48,592 nt of DNA from Blattamonas nauphoetae (taxonomy: Eukaryota; Preaxostyla; Oxymonadida). This document shows, one piece after another, positions 20,700 to 30,632 of this stretch. Every line of letters starts with the position of its first letter. The first letter of the stretch is position 1. A program made the translations under genes and the position numbers. The stretch is taken from contig JARBJD010000452.1 of the NCBI GenBank assembly GCA_033064195.1, forward strand, positions 1 through 48,592, in the 5' to 3' direction. The notes beneath the pieces were generated by a model that did no database searches, had not been told where the DNA came from, and saw nothing but the letters and a program-made list of their open reading frames with translations.

Positions 20700-21290
20700 T
20701 GGGTGAACGATTGGTGATGGATTGTCGTTCACGCAGTACGTCCTCGCTGCATTGGCCCTTCGACACAGTTGGTCGTATTCTGGCTGGTCTGGGAACAGCG
20801 GCCGCCCTAGAATCAAGTCCGCCGAGATACACTTGACACTTCACACGTCGATCTGGCTCAAATTACCGAACACCGCACTCCCATCGTCAATCACTTAGAC
20901 TTTCGGCAGACATGCGTGAATTCGAATATTCTTCAGCTTCAGATCACAATGGATGACTTTCAGTTCTCACGAAAAGCACGTGGCCTCCAACAGCTGTGAA
21001 GCAATCTGCAACAACCGAATTGTTAGTCAGAGGAATATCATCAGAGATATCAAGACTTTGATCAAAAACGAAACGACACACATATTATATCAGCTGAAGG
21101 GAGAATCACTTGAAACAGCCTTGTTTCAAAACACTGTATACGTCATTACCCAACAGCTCCGTATCAAAGCAGTGGTGTCCTTTTTATACATAGTCATCGA
21201 TCAGCCGAACAGAGTGAACTTCGTGGGGGTTGTGAGTTCGGACACAAAGATTGAAGATGAAGGTGCTATACAGAGTGACAGAGGTGATAG
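20700..21290 (-). pseudogene. captured protein-kinase fragment (DYRK/HIPK-like)
   Basis: Read on the minus strand, the pieces follow kinase order. First comes an N-lobe/hinge stretch (VHSVRLIDDYV, then FDTELLGNDVYSVLKQG), then helix E (ASQLLEATCF), the catalytic loop VIHCDLKLKNI (around 20927-20959), a metal-binding strand VIDDGSAVFGNL (normally DFG) and an activation-segment end ADLILGRPLFP. The ELLG.(N/D)(V/L)Y..L and IHCDLK patterns point to the DYRK/HIPK group. Stop codons and gaps between pieces show a pseudogene, possibly with an unspliced intron near 21010. It lies antisense to the transposase. Confidence 0.7.
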
Positions 21291-21399
21291 TTGAACGAGC
21301 CCTAATCACGGCTTTTAAATTGTGGTTGAATTGATCCATGACCAACGTATAAAGAATTGCTGAAAATGAACCAAAATGAGATGGAAGCCATATTAACAG

Positions 21400-22790
21400 T
21401 TCTTTCTTCATCATTTCTCACCCCTTCCTCCGCCCTCTCATCCTCCGAACTCACCGCAATCTTCGCACTTTTCTTCTCGTTGTGTTTGCCATCATCCATT
21501 CGGACAGCATCGGCCGTGTGGACAATGTGTCTCTCGATCTCCAAGATTTTGATGTGAGTGCAATTAATCCAAAAGGCTCATCGCTGACATTGATTTCGAT
21601 TCACTTTTACCCGTCTCAGAATTCCGAGTTAGCAACAGCGAAAGAGAACTCGACTTTGAACGTGACAGCTTGCAGATATTATGTTGGTAAGGTGGCATTT
21701 CCGATATTGCAAGGATCAGGGAGCCACCTGATTGTATCGAACATGACATTCGCCGACATGAACATCACGTCCTCGCTGATCCAATGTGTTCGCCTGGACG
21801 ACGACCCGAGCCTTTCGATTGTTGTGCTGCATTCGTCGTTTGATCGGATACACCTCCTCGCGCAGAACCCGCTTCTGGCTGGCCCGAAATTGTGAATGTG
21901 TATGTCTTCAACACCACCTTCACGCAAATCGCGTGTTTGGGATGCAGGCCTCGAAGCTGTCGCTGTATGAAAGAACGTGGCCTTCGCTGAGAAGGGCGAA
22001 GTGTTGGTCGCGACGTGCCGAACAAAGAACACGACAGCATCTGAATTGTGGCCGAACGGTGGTTTCTGTTCCTTCCGCACGAGCAAGTCTCGCTAAATGT
22101 GAGCTTCACGAACTGCGAAGGCTCCTCGGCGCCGAAGGGAAGCGGAGGGTTGATTTATGTGTCTGGAGACAGCCAGCTGGACTTCTGCGACGTTTCGAGT
22201 GAAGAGACGTCGACTGGGGAGTGCGGAGGGTTTGTTTATGCCGGCGGAGATGGGAGGAGCTGTTCTCTTACGACGACACACCAGCAGATTCTGTCTCGAA
22301 ATCGGACTTCGTGAAGTGCACAAGCTCGACAAGCGGGGATGGGGATTTTATTCTTCAGTTCCACGTCGGCTCTGAATGGTCGAACAAAGGCGGTGCGCTG
22401 ACCCGAATGGCGATTTTCTGTTCGATTGAAGAGGCTGTGTCTTGCTGGCCGCGGTGGTGGTTGCACTCTGCTTGTGCTGCTGTGGATGTTGTGCTGGGTG
22501 TGTACGCGGGTGGGGGAAGAGAGCCGCCAAATAACCACACATTGAAGCTCGGAGGAACCATAAATCCGCCACCTCCTCGCTCTCCCACGAACCGTGCCAT
22601 GCGCAGCTCCCAGCCAGCTATCAACAGGCTCCCCATCACTATGTCCCTGTCTGGTCTGCTCAACAGCCTGCTGATTTCCAGCAGTACCCGCTTGTACCGA
22701 CGTACGAGATCGATCTGATCCACAGCAAGTATGGTCTTTCCGGACAAAACCACAAACCGTACAAGCCATGAAGCAATCAGAAAAAAAATA
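21400..22790 (+). pseudogene. captured host surface-protein fragment (beta-helix type, C-terminal TM)
   Basis: Plus-strand frames give a long run of short beta-strand repeats (for example LIVSNMTFADMNI and VSLNVSFTNCEGSSAPKGSGG, then GECGGFVYAGGDG). This is the style of large right-handed beta-helix surface proteins that form big families in some metamonads. Near 22433-22505 another frame encodes a very hydrophobic Leu/Val/Ala/Cys stretch (LLAAVVVALCLCCC), which suits a single membrane anchor, followed by a proline-rich tail. The frame changes several times (near 21895, 22050 and 22310), so the copy is decayed. Captured inside the MULE. Confidence 0.6.
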
Positions 22791-22885
22791 CATCAAAATC
22801 AGTTCTGATTAGCGATTGTTCGGGAGCGGTTGAGTGTTTTCTACGAACTCCGTGGCGCCGAAGGAGGAGGCTGGGTCTGAGCCTG

Positions 22886-23089
22886 CTATTGTCTCAGCGC
22901 TTCTTCCTGTACTCTCAACGTAGATTCAGTCAGATCTTTCATTTTCTTTATCATGAAATCAGGTTCGAACGGACGCAGTGTTTTGATTCCGAAGAAGTAT
23001 TCTTGAACCATGTCGTTTGTAACGAAGCTGAACACTGCCATCACCACTGATACTCCGATCTGAGCTGAGTTTTTCCTAATATAGTCCAT
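22886..23089 (-). pseudogene. captured fragment, 67-codon frame
   Basis: A minus-strand frame with a hydrophobic segment near residues 10-25 (IGVSVVMAVFSFVTND) and a charged helical C-terminus. It could be an exon of a captured gene. No family recognised. Confidence 0.3.
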
Positions 23090-23629
23090 GATTTGTGTCT
23101 GAACCGTTCGGAGTGTCGTGAACGATGAATGATGACGGGAAGTGGAGGAAAGAAACTCGTTTCATCACGTTTTGCGCTGGAGCATCTATTTTGATCGTCT
23201 TGTTCGTATCATCTTTCTTTTCTGCCATCTTTTGAATGATACAATAGGGAAGTCAGAAGAATACTTAGACCGCGACGAATGGAACGTGGTACAATTCCTG
23301 GTGGTAACCGACCTCTAAATCGATATAAAGGTATCCTTTCTTTCGAAAACTTGTGAGATAGCGAGACGAGCGATCATCATTGCCATTGTGATCTATGTCA
23401 AATTTGAATGTTTGGGTGGATCTATTTCTTTTCTCTCGTGATGATACATCCAGACATCACGTCATCCCCACATTGCTCACGCCCGTCAGAAATATCATTG
23501 AAAAAGGATGTGATGATGATGTTTTCACAGGTTGAGAAAAGAAACGGAAAACACAGATACATATAAGTTTCGGCAATGCCTGAGCTTGTGATATATCTTC
23601 CAATGAGTCAGGACTAATCCTGACACATT

Positions 23630-25521
23630 TCTTACATCCACAGAAGGACAAGACGAGACGGACGAGGGGGGAAACAGTCGACTGTTTTGAGTAGTGGGGC
23701 CAGCACCGAGCAGACACTCACGAGAGAAGGGAGCAGCATCTCCATGGTTTGATTAGCTTGTTTCTCGTTTCTGAAGAGTGAGGTACCTCTTTCCTTCAGT
23801 TGCACGAAGATCAGTGGATACAGAACGACGATTCGCTGCACATGCAACACATCCAAAACCTGCACCACATTCGTTTCTCCTCCAGTGGACGCATCGGCTT
23901 TTCCATTTCTGCCGACATGAGGTGCCAGTGTCGTCCCATCTGACTGTGTGGTCGCGTGAGTGCCTTGTGCGAGCGGGTGGAGAGGATGCCGCTGCTCGAT
24001 CTCCAGCAGCCTCTCCGCAATCTGCTGCGCCTTGCTTTCCTCAAATCAGTCTCCGGTTGAGCTTTCCGCATGACGGCCAAACACGGAGAAGTGGAAGGAA
24101 TGTGCGTGCTCGTGCAGGTTCTGCAGAAGGAGCGGGTGATTGTGGGCCCGTCCTTAGATTGCACATTTAACACGTGTTTCTCCGGTTTACCTGCTTCGAT
24201 GGTGGTCAGAAGAGACAGGGCGTTTCTGGACGGTGACGTGGAGTCGGACAAACAAGCAGAGAGTGAGCTCCAAAGGGAAGAGAATGATGCTAGGCTGGTC
24301 AGAAACTTTGGCAGTGTGATGATCAGCAGACAATCAGAGGGTGCATCAGACGGGAGGGCACTGAGAAGTCGCTTCACGAATGGGGCATTGAACTCAACCG
24401 TTTTCTCACAATTTGAGAAGAATTCGACGTTGATCGTCAAAATGCGGAGATGGTGTGACGGTGGAGCAGCAGTGAGTGCAATCACGAGGAGAGTGAGCGG
24501 ATGGCAGCCTTGTTTTGGACGGTTTTGTCCGACAAAGCGACGAATAGCAGTAGATGTGACCTAAGAGGGTCGATCAAGCTCAAGACATATCAGTCGACCT
24601 GTACAGTGCAAGCTTGTCCTAATTCTGTTAGAATGAAATCGATGAGATGGTTGGTTGAGATTCGGAGTTGGTTTCCTCGACCAGAATCAGTAGAATGCTT
24701 CAACGTGGCGGGAGTATCCGTCGAGACGACTAGTTTCAGTGTTTTTGCGACAGTGCGTTCAATGTTCCATCTGGTACAGTCAACGGTGTCAAACGAGAAC
24801 GTCTCAACGAGAAGTGCGAGGATGAACCACATTTTGTCAATTTCAAACAAATTAATGCGATTGAATAAGTCGTCGGTTGCGTGGGGACTTTCTGTCAGCA
24901 TAAGTCGCTTGGTCAGGGCATGTCTGAGGAGTATGAAGCGGTTCTTCCCTATCTTCTCCCAATTGATCTTCAATCTGTAGAAGATGAAAGAATTGGTGAT
25001 TCGAACAGACATGTTCAATCTTGGCGAAGTCATGGCTGATCTTTGATGTCTCGTTGCAGACGGATTCCATCCTTTCTTCTTGGCCACTCCTACCGCCGGC
25101 AGATAACTTACCCAATTTGCACAGACGCATCCGCTCCTCACAACCCACTTTGAGAATGCGGGAAATCGCACTTCTCATTTCCGCGTCCTCAATCCAGTCC
25201 TTCGGCAGCTGGACACCAGAATGGTGGTATCGGCGGGCACCATGTGTGCCGGTGAAGGAGAACGGAAGGTCTTTGGTTTGGATTACGAACAGCACAAGAG
25301 CGCCGGAGTACACAAGACACGAAAGCTGATCTGGAAATGCAGGAGAGAAGGAAGCCAAGTGCAGTGAAAGAAGAAGATCGTCCTCTGTCGGCTTCTATCC
25401 ACCTACCAGCATCTTCATCTCCAAAATGATCGCCATGTCTTCGTCCTCTTCGTTTTCGTCCACTTTCTGCTTCTGTATCTTCGATCTTGTCGGTAGTTTT
25501 CGATGAGGAGGCAGATCTCAT
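23630..25521 (-). pseudogene. captured host gene fragments, unrecognised
   Basis: Long minus-strand frames follow each other (25189-25521, 24590-25171 and 23811-24485) and change frame between pieces, suggesting exons or decayed parts of one large gene. The 24485 piece is Leu/Ser-rich and helical (FVKRLLSALPSDAPSDCLLI), the first is Arg/Ser-rich. Codon use is more G+C-rich than in the Polinton around it. No domain recognised. It lies against the MULE right inverted repeat. Confidence 0.4.
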
Positions 25522-25758
25522 TTGTTGGATGGAAGAGAACTGAAAACGGCACGAATCCCCTGATTCTGTTTCATTTCAAGAATATCAAGTCTGTGGTGAA
25601 GAGAGAAAGTGTTCTATAGAAAAAGTTGATATCGGATGAAAGACGAATTGTGGGTGGATCTCCACACTTTCCTGATTCTGGTGTTAAATGAGAAGAAAAT
25701 GAAATGTGAACAAGAGAAAATGCTTCAGAGATGTCAGAATGGAGGAAGCTCAAAAAAC

Positions 25759-25840
25759 AAAAAAAAGTCAACATCAGCGGAATCGAACCCGGGTTGGAAG
25801 AATGTGAGTCTGCACTGCTAACCACTGAACTACTCATGAT
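25759..25840 (-). ncRNA. tRNA-derived Pol III-like unit in MULE right end
   Basis: On the minus strand: A box TAGTTCAGTGG (25822-25832), B box GGTTCGATTCC (25779-25789) and then eight Ts (25759-25766). An anticodon arm can be drawn with four of five pairs and loop CTCACAT, giving a CAC (Val-like) anticodon. Acceptor and T stems are poor, so I call it tRNA-derived. It points inward, as the left copy does. Confidence 0.6.
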
Positions 25841-25879
25841 CAAAACTACAATTTTCTTCATCCCCAATGACATTGACAT

Positions 25880-26030
25880 TCTTCCCCTGTGGTCCGAGAT
25901 TTTCCCCTGTGATTGAGATTTTCCCCTATAACTGAGATTCTCCCCTATAACTGAGATTCTCCCCTGTGACCGAGATTCTCCCCTGTGACCGAGATTTTCC
26001 CCTGTGATCGAGATTATCCCCTGAGAATTG
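25880..26030. repeat. 19-bp tandem repeats in MULE right end
   Basis: About eight units of the same 19-bp repeat in inverted orientation, with the same outer-to-inner grading as the left array. Confidence 0.85.
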
Positions 26031-26038
26031 AGGTACCC

Positions 26039-26047
26039 ATCCTTTCA
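26039..26047. repeat. 9-bp target duplication of MULE, right copy
   Basis: ATCCTTTCA, identical to 15392-15400. Confidence 0.92.
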
Positions 26048-26184
26048 TATGTGCCAACTTATTGAGCACTTGCTGTGTCGTAGGTTCGTACCGTCTGATC
26101 TCCCTCACTGGGTGGTTGAACACGGTTGGTGTGAAGAAGGGATTTCTCTCAATTGGATCCTGCATCTGTGAAATTGGTATAATG

Positions 26185-26269
<85 letters not shown>

Positions 26270-26822
26270 CTTCAAATCTCCTCTCCTTCATTGGATATTC
26301 ATATTCAAACCCCATTGATTTCAAGTTTCTCTTCAGTCCAGGCACCATTAAAAATTCAGGTGATTCTATTGCTATTGGTCTTTGCACTGGTATTGGTATT
26401 GGTGTAGCCTCTGCAGGGCTTCGAACTCTTGGTGAGAGAATTGGAATTTGTCTTGCCTCTGCAAGGCTTCGAACTCTTGGTGAGAGAGTCACTTCCTGAT
26501 TATACTTTCGATGATATTCTTGATACCTTTTGTATGCTGTTTCACATCTCCCATCACTAACACGTTTTCCCAAGAATTCAATCAGAAACTGTGAGACTAC
26601 TTTTGTTCCAACTGAAAGAGTTAACTTTGGAGAGAGACCTCCATTAAACCAATCCTCAAAATATGTCTCATCGTTTGCTACATACTCTCCATTTGAATCA
26701 TAGACATCATATACTGGTAAAGTGTTGGCTCTATTGAACTTGACATTGAATATTTTGATTTGAGAGTGTTGTGTGCAATTCAGTAACCTTTTCACTAATG
26801 CATTGATCTGTCGTGTGTTCAT
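26048..26822 (-). CDS. Polinton ORF with poly-Asp tract, bordering the MULE
   Basis: The ATG at 26822 is preceded by the A+T motif. Residues 1-110 form a mixed, basic domain I do not recognise (NALVKRLLN, YFEDWFNGGLSP). A short imperfect repeat follows (SPRVRS.AEA, twice), then a run of about 28 Asp encoded by a trinucleotide repeat. The MULE is inserted at its downstream side, so this is one flank of an interrupted Polinton coding region. Function unknown. Confidence 0.55.
26184..26267. repeat. (TCA)n microsatellite, about 28 units
   Basis: An uninterrupted TCA run in which minus-strand reading gives GAT codons (Asp). It sits inside a Polinton ORF. Confidence 0.95.
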
Positions 26823-26825
26823 TTA

Positions 26826-26838
26826 TTCAAAAATAAAG
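26826..26838 (-). promoter_or_regulatory. A+T start motif of the poly-Asp ORF
   Basis: CTTTATTTTTGAA on the minus strand, a few bases before the ATG at 26822. Confidence 0.45.
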
Positions 26839-26845
26839 TTTGTGT

Positions 26846-29800
26846 TTATTCTATAATATAATCAGTTGCTTTCAGTCCATGAATGAATGGAGGACACGAT
26901 TCATTTTCAAGTACGATTGCCTTCAGATGAATTCCACTGAGACTGAGTTTCTGTTGTTGTATTTTCGCTATCTCAAATCCATTGGTGTCCCGTTCGCTCA
27001 CGATTCTTCTCGTCTGAAAGTTCAGTGTTGTGGTCACAGTTTTCTCTCCATTCAGACACTTCACATAATCGTCGCTTGTGATATTTGTTTTCTTCAGAGA
27101 CACTCCTTTGATCTTGCATTTCTCATCGAGAGAGTAACACTTGGGTGCAAGACAGATCATCTGTTCACCTTCTTTTTCAATTGCTAATCCCAACAGCTTC
27201 TTCTCATCGTCAACTCCTTTTTCAGGATTGGGAAACCATTCATATTTGTGAGCATCATAGAATTCTTTGTCAGCAATCACGTGTTCAAATTGTTGATGGA
27301 TTCCAGCATTCGGATCTCCACTAATTGCCCAATATGCAGAGTCTGTGTCTCCCTCACAGAAGTGAATCTTGTTCATGTCTAGACATTTGTACATGAAGTT
27401 GTAGATGAAATTTAGATACCAGAACTTGGCATTGTCGAGTGTGAATACTGCTTCTTGCAGACATGTCTTGCACGATGCTTTCTCTCTGTCTTCGATCACA
27501 ATGTAGTTGTCCTCATTGATTTCTCTTGTCGCTACAAATCCTTTCATCATTTGCTTCAGGTATGTTCTCTTCTCATTGCAGATTGTGATTGAGTTGTATT
27601 TCTCAGTGTTCATTCCATCATATCCGTAACTTCCATTCAAGTTGGTCTTACAGAACTGTTCTTTTCCTTTGTTTCCAACCTTCATTGCTTCTATTCTGTC
27701 ATTCATGAATGATGTCACAAATGGTTCGAATCCAGCATGTCTCGAGAATACCATTACAGTCTTAATGTCGTCGACAATGAAGTGGCAATAGTCGATGAGG
27801 AACCACAGATAGTATGTCGAAAAGAACATATACTGATCGTGTGTGCTCAAGAGTTGAGTTAGCTTTCTTTGTTTGTCATCAGTCTTCAATCCATGCTTCT
27901 TCATCAGTGAATATGTCTTCTCTCCAATGGTCTCTTCTGTTGTATTGACCACAATGTTTCTGAAGATTGGTGGGAAGTTAATGAACTCATTTATGTACTT
28001 CTCGTCGATGTGTCCTTTCAGTTCTGCAACAAATAGTGTCTTCTGATTCTTGTCTTCGATAATCTTACGGCATTCTTTATCTCCTGTTGCTGTGTACAAA
28101 CATCTTCCTGGCATGTACATTCTGTGATTAGTGTATGGATTGTTCTTGTTCTTGATTGATGAGAAAGCACTTGGATAAAGAGAATTAAAGTCCACACCGC
28201 AGACATGAGTCATTTTATGTTCTGTATCAGTGGAGACAACTTTTCCATCTTCATATGTGAAGTGATTGATCGGTGTCACATCTTTTATATTCTGTCGGTG
28301 TTGAACATTCGATAATCCACCAGTCACTGCGGCTCTCAACTTGTGATATGTTTGCTCATGTGTCAGAGTCATTGGGAGTGATTTCCAGATGCAATACTTC
28401 TTCAGTTGAATTCTCAATAGAGTGAGATGCTCGTCCTTGTCTGACTTGTAGGTGTTGCAGTAATCACAGCAGATCTTCACGTTCTCTTTTGAATGACCTT
28501 CCGAATTGTCGATTCTATCTAATGTTGGTCGCACTGCTTGTGAGAAGTGACTCTTGCAGATATAGCACACTCTCTTGCACTGTTGAACGAACCACTCATA
28601 GTCTGCTTCAGTGACATTTTTATCAGTACTGCGATGAGCTTTCTGGTCTTGATAGATGTACGATGCAACTTTGTACTTCCAGTATTGCTTGGTGATTTTT
28701 ATTTCTCCAGATTGATCCACTCCATTGAAATCATCGTCGATATCAAAGTCTTTGTAGGCACACGCGTATTTGATTGCAGATGCATTTGCGGACAATGAGA
28801 GATTGTGCAACATGTCCACTTTGTATTGGAAGTTCAGATCAATGAGATTATCCAAAGGTGCAATCATACATTCGACATCTCTGATGTTGTAGAATTTCAG
28901 ATATTCCCATCTGTTCTTGAATCCTTGCTTGTTCCAATCATCAAGGTACATTTGGTAGTCACTGTCGGACATTTCACTGTTGTTCAGACTCGAATAGAAT
29001 TCATATTTGGAGAATGGTTCTTGTTTGCTCAGCACTGTGTCGTAGTCTGATGAGTCGAAGGATTCGTAAGCAAAGAATGATTTCTGAAGAGTCGTCTTTC
29101 CTCCAAAGGCTTTGACTGCATTATCCAATGTCATTGGTCCTGTATACGACATCATGTCAATAAAGCGAAGAACCTGTTGTGTCTTCTCATGTCTGATCAG
29201 AACTTGTTTGTACTTCGTTGTTGATCCAAGAAAGCTCACCACTCTCCAATCCTTGTCAACGAGATCACGAAAGATGAGATTGATGTCAAATCTGGAGCTG
29301 TTGAATCCAATGACACTGACTTCATTTTGTGAGGGTATTTCCGGGTCTTCGTAGTAGTTGTCATCTCGTACTGTCTCAGCATATCTGAAGAGTTCTCTGA
29401 TCCATTGCTTCACAAAGTCCTTTCCATCTCGAAGATCAAAGTAGATTGACTTCACACCTGATTTTGTTTTGATTGCAGATGCAACGGAGAGAGGCTTCAA
29501 GTGTGAGATCAGTTGTGTGTTGTCATCAGAGAATAAATTGTCAAGAATGAGATCTTCCATGGTTTCGAAATCGTAAGTGATGTAGTATTGTGTTGGTTTG
29601 AATTCGTCTTGTCTCTTGTGTGCCATCAGAAATTCAAATGTTCTATTGTTGAGAATATGTGGAACATATGGTCTTGGTGTCTTATCAAGTGAGATCTTCT
29701 TCACATGTTTTCCATCAAGTTCTTTGCACTCTCTGAGATGCTTCTCAAAATCTCTACTGAAGTTTTTATTCTTCACTTGGAATCCTCTTGACTGACAATA

Positions 29801-30632
29801 CGGACAGAGCTTGTATCCAGTGATTTTCTCAGGGTCAACAATAAACATCACATGGACGAGAGTTGCCGTCAGTGGAATCATCAGAATTGGAAGAACAAGT
29901 GCATCATCATTCTCGTTGATGTACGATTGACTGAGGAAATACCGCTTCTTGTCTTCGTCATATTCATAAATGTGAACTGTGATGTTGAATTGAATCATTG
30001 CTTTCTCAATATCACATGCAATATCAAACCCAGGAAACTTCTGAAGATGTGGAGTCAATTGTCGAGATTGGAGATGAGTGAGATTCATCCATTGTGCGAA
30101 CAATCTGTAGGCTTCACTGTTCCTCATATTGATTGATATTTTCTTACCTTGAACTTCAGGAAGTGTGAGGAATGAAAGAGCTTGAAAGAAGCAGATATTG
30201 TACTCAGAATCAATGTACCGAACATTCCTCGTTTTGATGTGTTCAGTGAGAATTGCATTGGCTTTTCCTGCAACTGGGAATCGATAGACTGCAACTAGAA
30301 TGGAGTGGAATGCAATGTACATTGTCTTCGTATCCATCAGTGTTCTCTCTTGTGATTCTTTGATCAGATTGATCGCATATTTTGAATACTCGTTGATGTC
30401 TCCTGCACTTCTTATCACTGTCGGAAAACTCTTTGATGTGTTCTCCAATTCTGGTCTGAAGTCATTGTAAGTTGTCTCATCTTTGTCTTTTCTCTCGATG
30501 ATCTTTCCAAAGTCAATACAAATCTTGAATGGATGATCTTTCTCTTTGTCGAACACTGCTTTAATGAAGGTTGTGATTTCTTCAACGTTCTTCAAGTGAT
30601 TGTGGAAGTACAACTGATATGGTTTTCCATTA
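26846..30632 (-). CDS. polB: protein-primed family B DNA polymerase with embedded HNH domain
   Basis: All polymerase B signatures appear in order (residues counted from 30646): exonuclease motif I YDFETM (about 358), motif II GFNSSRFDINLI (about 449), motif III YNIRDVECM (about 587), motif A VDFNSLYPS (about 818), motif B KTNLNGSYGY (about 1000) and motif C GDTDSAYW (about 1100). Between exonuclease and motif A, residues about 680-740 form an HNH-type nuclease/zinc domain (CYIC, then LDRIDNSEGH, then CCDYCN). The N-terminal part has Cys pairs (CPYCQSRGF). In Polintons this enzyme copies the element using a protein primer. A foldback transposon adjoins at 30633. Confidence 0.93.
28435..28600 (-). 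other. HNH endonuclease-like domain inside polymerase B
   Basis: Two CxxC pairs (CYIC and CDYC) enclose DRIDNSEGHSKENVKI, matching the usual HNH order of Cys pair, Asp-Arg-x-Asp-Asn, Gly-His, Asn and second Cys pair. It is in frame with the polymerase and lies between the exonuclease and palm regions. Confidence 0.75.

Larger units (their letters stand above)
15401..26038. mobile_element. MULE (Mutator-like) DNA transposon, 10.6 kb, with captured host sequence
   Basis: Perfect 9-bp duplications flank inverted ends that both start GGGT and continue with TCAATT.TCAGGGGA. The terminal inverted repeats are about 390 bp and each contains a 19-bp tandem array and a tRNA-like unit. A transposase ORF without internal stops (15791-17680) starts right after the left repeat. 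The remaining 8 kb are host-like gene fragments on both strands, so it combines an autonomous MULE with Pack-MULE-style cargo. It has landed inside the coding part of the Polinton. The exact target duplication points to recent insertion. Confidence 0.93.
25640..26038. repeat. MULE right terminal inverted repeat
   Basis: Reverse complement of 15401-15786 with scattered differences. It has one or two more 19-bp units than the left end. Confidence 0.85.

Noticed and set aside
25571-25916. Small ORFs in the MULE right end
   Set aside because: They read through the terminal repeat, the tRNA-like unit and the 19-bp array, so are non-coding.
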